DNA from: Thermoplasmata archaeon
GTDB lineage: Archaea > Thermoplasmatota > Thermoplasmata > Lutacidiplasmatales > UBA184
DNA: 40,807 bases
NCBI GenBank assembly: GCA_022749995.1
Contig: JAKIWO010000006.1
Location: forward strand, 1 to 40,807
Direction of reading: 5' to 3'
The notes under the pieces were generated by a model. The model was not told the origin of the DNA and did not search any database. It saw nothing but the letters and a program-made list of their open reading frames with translations. Positions 8,213-16,113 of the stretch are shown here, piece after piece. A program made the position numbers and the translations under genes. The first letter of the stretch is position 1. Each line of letters opens with the position of its first letter.

Positions 8213-10744
8213 ATGGACCGATGGCTCCCTGAGCCGAGCAGGATGAGCGTCCCCGCGGCCCGACCGGCGCCGGCCGCTCGTGCCGGCCTGATCGTGGCAC
8301 TCCTCCTCCTGTCGGGGTTCACGGTCGGGCTGATCGCCCAGCCCGCCCGCGCCGCCGATCCGTTCCGCGCCCCGGATGCCTCCTACCTTCCCGCTGCGCT
8401 GCTGGCTCCTCTCTCGGAGCGGCTCGGGTTTGAGCCGGCCGCGCTCTCGGAGGTCGTTTCCACCTCGCCACTCCGCGGGTCGATGGAGATCTCCGTCCAT
8501 CTCTGGCCCTCGCAGAATTCGCTCTTCCTTCCGCGCCCCCCGTCGGCCTTGCCGCTCTCTCCGGCCCAGGTGCGCGCGGAGTACGACCCGAGCCCGAGCG
8601 TGTACACGGCCTGGAGCAGCTATCTGGCCGGCTTCGGGGTCCAGTCCCAGCCGCTCGGCTCGGATGGGCTCGAGTTCACCGCGCGCGGGAGCGTCGCTGG
8701 CATGGACCGGGCCTTCGCCACCACGGTCGAGACCGGCTTCTGGGGCGTCCGCGCCGTCCAGTTCCCGACGCCCGCGCCCGCGCTTCCGGCCGGGCTCGCC
8801 GCGAGCACGCTGTCGGTGCTGGGACTCTCGAGCGGCTGGACGCAGTTCACCCTGCCCTTGCGCCCGGCCCAGACCACCCAGAACCTGATCACGCCGGACG
8901 AGGCTCACGAGGCGTACGGGCTGAGCCCGCTGTACAATTATTCGGGGACGCCGCACTGGGCGAGTTCGGTGTCCATCGCCGTGCTGCTCTGGGGGGACGG
9001 ATACGACCAGAACGACATCTCCACCTTCTTCAGCATGTACTACCCGTCCGGCTGGCCGCTCCCGAATGTGATGCCCGTGCCGGTCGATGGCGCTCCCTCC
9101 CCCGGGCCCGGCGCCGTGAGCGACCCGAGCCAGGCACCGATCGAGCTCACGCTGGACATCGAGTGGGCCGGATCGACCGCGCCGGGCGCGACGATCTACC
9201 CCGTGTACGCCCCCGACGGCCCGGCGTCCGACAACTACTCCCCGAGCGACGTGACGCTCGACGACGCACTCACGCGGGCGGTCGGCCAGACCGGGGTGGT
9301 GGTGGTCTCCATGTCGTTCGCCACGATCGACCACGCCGATCCCGCGTTGCAGGCCTCCTTCGAATCGACCTTTTCCTCCGCGGGCCAGCAGGGCATCACG
9401 TTCGTCGCCGCGAGCGGGGACAATGGCGGTGCCGTCCGGTCGGGTGGCGCGTGCACGACGACGGCTCAGCCGCAGTACCCGGCGGCCTCGCCCCAAGTGC
9501 TCTCCGTCGGGGGTACCGCGCCGGTACTGGACGTCTCCCTCTCGGGCCAGGTCACGGGGATCGACAACGAGCCGGCGTGGAACGGCTCCGGGGGCGGATT
9601 CGCCGCCGACTACGGGGTCCCGTCCTGGCAGAACGGAGTGCCGGCGATCGCGGGCGGGGGCCACCGGGGGATTCCCGACGTCGCCGGACCGGCCGCGCTC
9701 AACTTCCTGTACTTCGGTGGTTCGATGCGCGAGGGGGACGGCACCAGCTTCGCCGCACCGTTCTGGGGCGGGATCATCGCGGAGATGGACGCGATTCGTG
9801 GGATGCCGTTTGGATTCATCAACCCGAGGCTCTACTCGATTGCCGAGTCCGAGCCGAACGGGACGGTGGCCCGTGCGCTGGTCGACATCACCGCCGGTTC
9901 CAACTGCCTCGATGCGGCGGCCCCGGGCTGGGATCCGGTCACCGGTTGGGGAACCCCGCGCGCTCTCCTGCTCTACCAGAACCTGGTGAGCTCCTACGTG
10001 CAACTCAACCTGACCCTGAGCTCCGGCTCCGTCTCGCCCGGTCAGTCGCTCACGGCGACGGCCCTCGTGCTCAATACCTCGAACCATCGCCCGCTCGCCA
10101 ACCTCACCGTGCAGTTCAGCTCCGGGGCGGAGGCCGGCTACGCCGGCCCCTGCGGGGGGACCTTCACGAGCGCGAGCGGCGCCACCAACGCCACCGGAGT
10201 CGTTGCGGTTCCGCTCTCCATCGCCAGTTGCTACATCGGGAGCAGGGCGTCCGTCAGCGCCTCGATCCTCGAGGGCGGTTTCTTCGGGAGCAACACGACG
10301 AGCGTCACGGTGAACCTGCTCGGCCTCGCCGCGTTCCTCACCTTCATCGAGCAGTTCCCGTACAACCTGATCGCGTTCACGCTGATCCTCCTCGCCGCGG
10401 TCCTGATCGGACGCTCGCTGAGCCATCGCGCCCGGCGCAAGGCCGCGGCACAACGGATCCGGACCGCCGGCACAGCGGCGGCGCCGGTGAACACCGCCTC
10501 CCGGCCAGCGACCCCGGGGACTCTCGCCGGCCCGAAGCCCACGCCACGGCCGCCCCCGGCCGCCCTCGCGCCCCCGAAGCCAGTGGCCTCCGCGGTCGCC
10601 CCGGTCGCGGCGGCGGCCGCCCAGTCCGGGATCTGCCGCGTCTGCGGGTTCGCCCTCGACCCAGCCCTCACGTTCTGCCCACGGTGCGGCAACTACGTGG
10701 AGGCCGGTGGCGCCGGATCCGCTCCGGCGCAGGCTCCGCGATAG
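8213..10744 (+). CDS. Membrane-anchored S53 (sedolisin/pro-kumamolisin) peptidase with C-terminal zinc ribbon
   Basis: This 843-residue secreted serine-carboxyl peptidase is normally active at acid pH. In order it has a signal peptide (hydrophobic about 24-42, likely cut after QPARA), a pro-kumamolisin propeptide (about 55-215), and a catalytic domain with E311, D315 in the ELTLD motif, oxyanion D403 in SGDNGG and nucleophile S512 in GTSFAAP. The calcium-site region DPVTGWG follows. After it come an Ig-like domain (about 600-695), a membrane helix (about 704-727), a basic stop, an Ala/Pro-rich linker and a CxxC-CxxC zinc ribbon (C808, C811, C822, C825) that should face the cytosol. All catalytic residues are present. 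An alternative ATG lies at 8243. It probably supplies peptides for the Opp system. Confidence 0.93.
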   Translation: MDRWLPEPSRMSVPAARPAPAARAGLIVALLLLSGFTVGLIAQPARAADPFRAPDASYLPAALLAPLSERLGFEPAALSEVVSTSPLRGSMEISVHLWPSQNSLFLPRPPSALPLSPAQVRAEYDPSPSVYTAWSSYLAGFGVQSQPLGSDGLEFTARGSVAGMDRAFATTVETGFWGVRAVQFPTPAPALPAGLAASTLSVLGLSSGWTQFTLPLRPAQTTQNLITPDEAHEAYGLSPLYNYSGTPHWASSVSIAVLLWGDGYDQNDISTFFSMYYPSGWPLPNVMPVPVDGAPSPGPGAVSDPSQAPIELTLDIEWAGSTAPGATIYPVYAPDGPASDNYSPSDVTLDDALTRAVGQTGVVVVSMSFATIDHADPALQASFESTFSSAGQQGITFVAASGDNGGAVRSGGACTTTAQPQYPAASPQVLSVGGTAPVLDVSLSGQVTGIDNEPAWNGSGGGFAADYGVPSWQNGVPAIAGGGHRGIPDVAGPAALNFLYFGGSMREGDGTSFAAPFWGGIIAEMDAIRGMPFGFINPRLYSIAESEPNGTVARALVDITAGSNCLDAAAPGWDPVTGWGTPRALLLYQNLVSSYVQLNLTLSSGSVSPGQSLTATALVLNTSNHRPLANLTVQFSSGAEAGYAGPCGGTFTSASGATNATGVVAVPLSIASCYIGSRASVSASILEGGFFGSNTTSVTVNLLGLAAFLTFIEQFPYNLIAFTLILLAAVLIGRSLSHRARRKAAAQRIRTAGTAAAPVNTASRPATPGTLAGPKPTPRPPPAALAPPKPVASAVAPVAAAAAQSGICRVCGFALDPALTFCPRCGNYVEAGGAGSAPAQAPR

Positions 10745-10776
10745 CCCTAAACGCGAACGACCCTTCGAGCGCTTCC

Positions 10777-11517
10777 GTGGGCAGCGCTCGGGCCCGGTCG
10801 CCGTCCACGGCGGACGAGACCCGGGCCTACATCGACGAACACCCCTCGATCCGCGACGCCCTGCGCGCCGACCTGGTCAACTTCGCGTTCCTGGCCCGGA
10901 AGATCCAGACCGAGCGCGGCATCCGGAACGCGGAGGCGGTGGAGATGGCGTGCCGCCGGTACCACCAGGAGTTGCGGGGCCCCGAGGCCCGGTCGGAGGA
11001 AGCACGGCGGGTCCTCTCCCAGAGTCGGCTCGAGGTCCGCAGCCGGGTCGCCCTGATCCGGATCCGCGAGGACGCCGCGATCCTCGCCGAGCTCTACCAG
11101 ATCGGGAAGCGGTTGTTGCCCAGCCTGCGCCGGCGCGGTGTCTTCCAGATGTACCAGGGCACTCGGGCGCTGACGATCCTGTGCGAGGACGACCTATTGG
11201 CTACCTTGCTTGAGGCCATCCCCGAGCGTGCGATCCTCGGAGTGGAGCGGCGGTTGGCGAGCGTCGCCCTGCGCAGCCACCCGGAGGTGGCCGAGACCCC
11301 CGGCGTGCTGGCTTCCCTCGCGGAGGCACTCTACCGGGAGGGGATCAACTGCATGGAGACCGTGAGCGTCTACACCGACTCGATCTTTGTCTTTCGGGAG
11401 GAGTCGGTCATCCGAGGATATGCCGCACTGTCACGGTTGGTGGGGGCGCCCGAGAACGGGAGCCCGGACGCAGCGGCTCGGCGCCGTCGACGTAGCCCGA
11501 AGGGCCGAGCGGCCTAG
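10777..11517 (+). CDS. ACT-like domain predicted regulator, paralogue 1
   Basis: This 246-residue cytosolic protein has an N-terminal helical segment (YIDEHPSIRDALRADLVNF, then RKIQTERGIRNAEAVEMACRRY) resembling archaeal predicted regulators of amino-acid metabolism that carry ACT domains. The C-terminal part (about 80-225) contains VALIRI, ALTILCEDD and a GINCMETVSVYTDSIFVFRE stretch typical of an ACT-like beta-alpha-beta fold. The GTG at 10777 is the first usable start after the S53 stop; CCCTAAAC about 28 nt upstream could be its TATA element. It is co-linear over its length with the gene at 12171. Its stop overlaps the convergent zinc-finger stop by 4 nt. Function is not known; ligand sensing is inferred. 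Confidence 0.82.
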   Translation: MGSARARSPSTADETRAYIDEHPSIRDALRADLVNFAFLARKIQTERGIRNAEAVEMACRRYHQELRGPEARSEEARRVLSQSRLEVRSRVALIRIREDAAILAELYQIGKRLLPSLRRRGVFQMYQGTRALTILCEDDLLATLLEAIPERAILGVERRLASVALRSHPEVAETPGVLASLAEALYREGINCMETVSVYTDSIFVFREESVIRGYAALSRLVGAPENGSPDAAARRRRRSPKGRAA

Positions 11518-11906
11518 ACCGCGATGGGCAGCGGCTCGGCAGGTCGCTCGGTGGTGGTTCGGCTCGCCTCTTCCCAGGCGCTCTTGCCGTTGAGGGCGCC
11601 CTGAAGCAGCGCCGATCGCTCCCGAGCGGTGAGGCCCGGGTGGCGGCCGTAGAGGTGGATCTCCAGGCTCGCGCGGGTGGCATACTCGCGAGAACACACC
11701 GGGCACAGGAAAACGGACGCGTCCCCCTCGAAGCGGGGACATTCGCACCGCATCACGTGGCAGGGGATCGGAGTCGAGCGGTCCCGTGGGCGGCTGAAGT
11801 GGCGACGGTTGCGGCCGTCCGGTGGGGCGAGCAGGTAGTGGCTGGCGCGGAGGTGCTCGCACTGCGTGCAAGGGAGCAGCCTCAGATGCCGTCGCTGTGT
11901 CACCAT
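11514..11906 (-). CDS. Small C2H2 zinc-finger protein
   Basis: This 130-residue basic protein carries a classical C2H2 finger, C68-x2-C71-x12-H84-x4-H89 (FLCPVCSREYATRASLEIHL). Additional cysteine pairs lie N-terminally (C13, C16) and centrally (C49, C54, C56), suggesting at least one more zinc site. The ATG at 11906 is preceded by GGGAGG at a plausible ribosome-binding distance. The reading frame is open further upstream, but the extra sequence looks like a shadow. It is transcribed against both flanking ACT-like paralogues. A DNA- or RNA-binding regulator is likely, but no target is evident. Confidence 0.72.
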   Translation of the reverse strand: MVTQRRHLRLLPCTQCEHLRASHYLLAPPDGRNRRHFSRPRDRSTPIPCHVMRCECPRFEGDASVFLCPVCSREYATRASLEIHLYGRHPGLTARERSALLQGALNGKSAWEEASRTTTERPAEPLPIAV

Positions 11907-12034
11907 CTGGGCCTCCCTTTCCTTCCGTCGCGGGCCATCGGCCGAGCGAGCCGGCTCCTGCCTCCTCGCAGAGACTGGAGCCGGGCTCCTGGTTCCCGGT
12001 CCTCTCGACGCGTGGGCGGCGAGCGGATGACCCC

Positions 12035-12042
12035 GATATATC
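12035..12042. promoter_or_regulatory. Palindromic TATA element in the zinc-finger/ACT intergenic region
   Basis: GATATATC is a self-complementary AT-rich octamer flanked by C-runs and G-runs, in a 264-nt divergent spacer. Either direction would give a leader of about 100 nt (to 11906 on minus or 12171 on plus), so orientation cannot be decided. Confidence 0.45.
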
Positions 12043-12073
12043 CCCTCTGTCTCCCTTGCGACAGGGGTTTTGG

Positions 12074-12092
12074 GGGGGTCCGGCCGACCCCC
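12074..12092. other. Perfect GC hairpin in the divergent spacer
   Basis: GGGGGTC (12074-12080) and GACCCCC (12086-12092) pair perfectly around the loop CGGCC. The preceding GGGGTTTTGGGG is G-rich. Both neighbouring genes point away, so no terminator is needed here; a structured 5' leader or a small RNA is possible. Confidence 0.45.
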
Positions 12093-12170
12093 AACGGGCC
12101 CTCCAGGAACCTCGGTGCGCGGCAAGGCTATTGGGTGTGAACTCGCCTCGGTCGGCCAGCTCCATCCCCC

Positions 12171-12875
12171 ATGTCGGCCAAGAAGCAAGCCTCCGGACCC
12201 ACCGCCGCCGAGATTGCGCGGAGGTACATCGACGACCACCCGTCGGTGCGGGACTGTCTCGGCTACGACATCCTGAACTTCACCTCGCTCGCGCGGCGGA
12301 TCCGGGCGGAGACCGGCCTGCTCAACCAGGAGGCCGTCGAGGTCGCTTGCCGACGGTACCGGCGGCAGATGCGGCTCGACCAGCCGCTCGAGCAGCGGGT
12401 GCTCGAGGTGGTCAAGGCCAGCCGCATCGAGGTGCGCACCCGGGTCGTCATCATCACCGTCCCGAACGACTGGGAACTGCTGGGACAGGTGCTCGAGTTC
12501 GGTCGGAGCCTGATCTCCGACCGCCGCAACCTCCTGCAGCTGCTCCAGGGTCCGGGCGCCCTCACCATCCTGTGCGAGGAGGACCTCGCCGATTCGATCC
12601 TGACGTCGCTGGGTCGAAGCGCGCCCATCTCGGTGCACCGACAGCTCTCGGCGCTGACCGTTCGGAGCCCGGAGTCGATCGTCGAGACACCGGGCGTGCT
12701 CGCGTTCCTTTCGGGAGCGCTCTACCGCGCGGGGATCAATTCGCTCGAGTTGATGAGCGTCTACACCGATTCGACCTTCGTGGTCCGGGAGAACGATGTC
12801 CTGCACGCCTTCCGGGTGCTCTCCGGCCTGGTGCACCCGCCGGCGGTCCCCGGGGCCGCTCCGGAAGCGGCGTAG
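12171..12875 (+). CDS. ACT-like domain predicted regulator, paralogue 2
   Basis: This 234-residue protein matches the gene at 10777 along its whole length. Both have the N-terminal YID-HPS-RD segment, a R-I-R-ETG-LNQEAVEVACRRY helix, a basic RIEVRTRVVIITV strand, GALTILCEEDLA, and the closing SVYTDSTFVVRE. The fold is most likely a helical N-terminal domain plus an ACT-like ligand-binding domain, as in archaeal predicted amino-acid regulators. The ATG at 12171 is well placed. Two diverged copies around one zinc-finger gene suggest local duplication. The ligand and target are unknown. Confidence 0.82.
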   Translation: MSAKKQASGPTAAEIARRYIDDHPSVRDCLGYDILNFTSLARRIRAETGLLNQEAVEVACRRYRRQMRLDQPLEQRVLEVVKASRIEVRTRVVIITVPNDWELLGQVLEFGRSLISDRRNLLQLLQGPGALTILCEEDLADSILTSLGRSAPISVHRQLSALTVRSPESIVETPGVLAFLSGALYRAGINSLELMSVYTDSTFVVRENDVLHAFRVLSGLVHPPAVPGAAPEAA

Positions 12876-12937
12876 TCCTCCGAGGGGTTCGGCCGACGCT
12901 ACCGTCGACGAGGAGCGGGTTGCGCGAACCCAAGAGG

Positions 12938-12945
12938 TATAAATA
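12938..12945 (+). promoter_or_regulatory. Strong BRE/TATA promoter of the peptide-binding protein gene
   Basis: TATAAATA preceded by the purine-rich AAGAGG is a near-consensus archaeal promoter. It lies 60-68 nt before the ATG at 13006, so a leader of about 35-40 nt is expected. Confidence 0.8.
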
Positions 12946-13005
12946 AAGCGCTCCGCTTCGCCGCCCATCCGACCAGCCGTCGAGAGGCGGCCGGGCGGGA
13001 CCGTC

Positions 13006-16000
13006 ATGCAGCAGCATCGCGCCGTCTTCCGGGGAGTCCGCCACCGCTCGAGCGCCCGTGGCCTGAGCACCATCGCCTCGGTGTTCCTGGTCGCCATTGC
13101 CTTGGTACTCGTGGGAGTTACGGCCTTCGCGATCATGGGCGGTTTCTCGCCCGGTGCCAAGCCCAGCTGCCAGCCCGCCAATACTCCCGGTTGCGGTGTC
13201 TTCCTCAACCTGCACGACGTCGCGCTCCAGCTCCCGCTCAAGTCGATCCAGCAAGGGGGCCTGGCGACCTTCACGGCCACGCTGCCCGCCGGCGAGACCG
13301 CCACCGGCTACAGCTTCAACTTCGGCGACGGCAGCCACATCGTCAACAGCTCGGGCGGCGCGATCGCGCACAACTTCGCCACCCCGGGGATGTACCTGGT
13401 CGGGGTCACCGCGCTGGTCGACGGACTGCTGCACGACAACTACCACTCCCTCGTCGCGGTGAAGGTCACGCCCTCCTTCGCGGCCGACACGAACCTGACG
13501 CTCCCCGGGATTAGCGGCACGGTCGTGACCAACAGCACCCCCTCCGGTGGCGGCCTGCCCCCGACCGCGGTCATCCCGCTCGGCGGCAGCGTCACCCTAA
13601 GTGCCACCTACACCAGCGCCCCGACGAACCCGCTCTGGCAAGAAGTCCCGCCGAACGTCTCCTACTCCGGCGCCAGCATCACCCTGAGCGCCGAGAACCT
13701 GAGCGCCACGAGCGCCGGCGGCACCTTCCACTTCTCGCAGGCAGGAACCTTCACCCTGGGCGTCCGCGGCGGTTCCACCAATGCCGTCACGGTCACGCCC
13801 GGCACCCCTCCGCTCGTCTACCAGCGGTTCAACTGGACCGTGTTCGTCTACGCGCCGCCGGGGAACGCCGGAGTCGCCAGTGCGGCGCCCTCGACGAGCC
13901 CGCATGCCGGGACGATCATCGCGTACGAGGACCTCCCCGGCGGAGCCCGTACCGAGGACCCGGCGATCGCGTACGACACCGGCTCCTACGAGGCGATCGC
14001 GAACGTCTACCAGCCGCTCATCGCGTACAATGGCACCGACACCGGCGCGACCCCGGACAACTACATCCCGGTGGTCGCCACCTGCGTGCCCGGCCCGAAC
14101 AGCGCGAGCTGCACGAAGCTCTACGGCGGCGCGACGCTCTACAACGCGACCAGCCAGAGCTACACCTTCGTGATCAGCAGCGCTCCGCAGTTCTACGACC
14201 CCCACACCGGCGCGAGCTGGGGGATCTACCCGTCGGACGTCGTCTTCTCGGTCGCGCGGACGCTGGGCTTCGCGGTCCAGCCGTGCGTCGGTTGCAACAA
14301 CGGCTGGATCCTGGCGCAGGCGCTGCTCAATCCGGGCAACGAACTCTGGGACTCACTGCACGGCCCGTACAACAACACCCCGCAGAACATCCTCGGGGCG
14401 ATGACGGTCAACGACAGCACCTGCCAGGCGCTGACCGGCGCGATGAGCTCCGACCACGGCTGCGTCACCTTCCACGCCAACGCCCACGGCGAGAGCTGGC
14501 CGTACTTCCTCGAGCTGGTCGCCGACCAGCTGGGCGGATCCATCGTTCCGTGCGGCTGGTTCTCCGCGAGCGGCCAGGGCGCGGGGATCCCCTTCTGGAC
14601 CGCGGGCAACTCGAGCGGCTCCGGCGACCACCCCTGCCAGATGCCGGGCAGTGGCGGCTACGGCCTGCCCATCGCCGCGATGCCCCCGCAGGGCTGGGAC
14701 CAGTGGGAGACCCTGGGTTCCGGCGCCACCGGGCGGTTCGTCGGCAACGTGCAGTACAACATGGTGGGCAGCGGCCCGTTCTACAGCGCGAACTACCAGG
14801 TCGGGATCGCCTACGAGCTCAAGGCGAGCCCGGCGTACGTCGCCAACCCGTACTGCAGCTGGGGCGGCTGCTACCCGCAGCCCGGCAAGTTCGCGCGCGA
14901 GGTGCAGGTGACCTGGGAGAGCGACATCACCGAGGGCGAGCAGGCGCTCGCCGGCGGGGTCGCGGACTTCGCCACCGTGCCCTCCACCGACCTCTCCTTC
15001 CTGATCCAGCTCATCAACAAGGGGCAGGTCAACGCGGAGGCCTCCCCCACGCTGACGATCGGCTTCGAGCCGTTCAACTTGAACTTCAACGCCGGGACGG
15101 CCACCCAGTACACCACGGAGCCCATCTCGATCCCGGGCGACTTCTTCTCGCACCTCGGGATGCGTCAGTTCTTCGTCCACACCTACCCGTACCAGACGGT
15201 GCAGACGACGATCAACACGCGGGACGGGATCACGCTGGCCTTCGAGTACGGCGGGGCGATCCCTCAGTTCATGGCCAACTACTACCCGCGAGACATCAGC
15301 TGGCCGACCGGTGATCCGTGCGGCACCACCACCAACAGCTCCTGCGCCGCCTACTGGTGGGCCCAGCTCCACAACGTCTCGGGGCCCTACTACGATGCCG
15401 AGGTGGCCGGCTGCTCCTCCTCGACCCCGTGCCAGTTCCCGGTCTTCGGCACCACCGGCGACCCGACGGGGGATGAGATCCTGGCGCTGTGGGCCAACTG
15501 GGTCTCCATCGAGAGCGGGGGTGCGATCCGGATGAACCCGGTCGACGTGAATTTCAACACGCTGCTCATCCTGTCCCAGTCCTCCACCTCGGGGAGCAAC
15601 CCAATGCCGATCTACGGCCTCGGGTGGGCGCCGGATTACCCCGACCCCACCGACTACGTCACCCCGCTGTACCTGCCCAACGCGACGTACACGGGCGGGA
15701 ACGCGGTGGCGCAGGGGTTGTACACGGGCCTGTACTCGCAGCCGAGCTGCGCGAACCCCTCCTCCGACTACAACTACTACGCCAACAACAGTTTCCCCGA
15801 GGCCTGCCAAGGGGTCGCCTACAAGGCGATGGTCAAGGTCCTCGAGCTCGCTGGAACCGCCCCGGCGGGTCCGGGCCGGGTGCTGCTGTACGACTTGTCG
15901 GAGCGGATCGCCAACCATCTGGCGCTCTACGTCTACACGGGCCAGTCCAACTCGCTCGTCACCGCCTCGAGCTGGATCAACCTGAGCTCGATCAACACGA

Positions 16001-16062
16001 ACGTGATGCTGGGGGGGGTCGGGACGTTCTTCTGGCTGACCGGAAACGGAGTCGCTGGATAG
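13006..16062 (+). CDS. Extracellular peptide-binding protein (SBP family 5) with pilin-type signal and PKD domain
   Basis: This 1018-residue surface protein has three parts. Residues about 13-46 (RHRSSARGLSTIASVFLVAI and the hydrophobic stretch after it) look like an archaeal type IV pilin/class III signal, with likely prepilin-peptidase cutting after G19. Residues about 80-155 (YSFNFGDGSH) are a PKD-like fold, followed by another beta-rich, Thr/Ser-rich linker. From about 325 (SYEAIANVYQPLIAYNG) to the end is an SBP_bac_5 peptide-binding domain. Many cysteine pairs suggest disulfides. There is no lipobox and no C-terminal membrane helix. It has its own strong promoter and may feed the Opp transporter encoded 9 kb away, which lacks a binding protein; that partnership is inferred. 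Confidence 0.88.
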   Translation: MQQHRAVFRGVRHRSSARGLSTIASVFLVAIALVLVGVTAFAIMGGFSPGAKPSCQPANTPGCGVFLNLHDVALQLPLKSIQQGGLATFTATLPAGETATGYSFNFGDGSHIVNSSGGAIAHNFATPGMYLVGVTALVDGLLHDNYHSLVAVKVTPSFAADTNLTLPGISGTVVTNSTPSGGGLPPTAVIPLGGSVTLSATYTSAPTNPLWQEVPPNVSYSGASITLSAENLSATSAGGTFHFSQAGTFTLGVRGGSTNAVTVTPGTPPLVYQRFNWTVFVYAPPGNAGVASAAPSTSPHAGTIIAYEDLPGGARTEDPAIAYDTGSYEAIANVYQPLIAYNGTDTGATPDNYIPVVATCVPGPNSASCTKLYGGATLYNATSQSYTFVISSAPQFYDPHTGASWGIYPSDVVFSVARTLGFAVQPCVGCNNGWILAQALLNPGNELWDSLHGPYNNTPQNILGAMTVNDSTCQALTGAMSSDHGCVTFHANAHGESWPYFLELVADQLGGSIVPCGWFSASGQGAGIPFWTAGNSSGSGDHPCQMPGSGGYGLPIAAMPPQGWDQWETLGSGATGRFVGNVQYNMVGSGPFYSANYQVGIAYELKASPAYVANPYCSWGGCYPQPGKFAREVQVTWESDITEGEQALAGGVADFATVPSTDLSFLIQLINKGQVNAEASPTLTIGFEPFNLNFNAGTATQYTTEPISIPGDFFSHLGMRQFFVHTYPYQTVQTTINTRDGITLAFEYGGAIPQFMANYYPRDISWPTGDPCGTTTNSSCAAYWWAQLHNVSGPYYDAEVAGCSSSTPCQFPVFGTTGDPTGDEILALWANWVSIESGGAIRMNPVDVNFNTLLILSQSSTSGSNPMPIYGLGWAPDYPDPTDYVTPLYLPNATYTGGNAVAQGLYTGLYSQPSCANPSSDYNYYANNSFPEACQGVAYKAMVKVLELAGTAPAGPGRVLLYDLSERIANHLALYVYTGQSNSLVTASSWINLSSINTNVMLGGVGTFFWLTGNGVAG

Positions 16063-16113
16063 TCCGCGCTCCCGCGCCCCAAAGGCCATACGCCGGGCCT
16101 CGGTCGTCCCGGC

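Noticed and set aside
8159-10453. Minus-strand open frame of 764 codons antisense to the S53 gene
   Set aside because: Arg/Gly-rich low-complexity product without domains; the plus strand has an intact catalytic peptidase.
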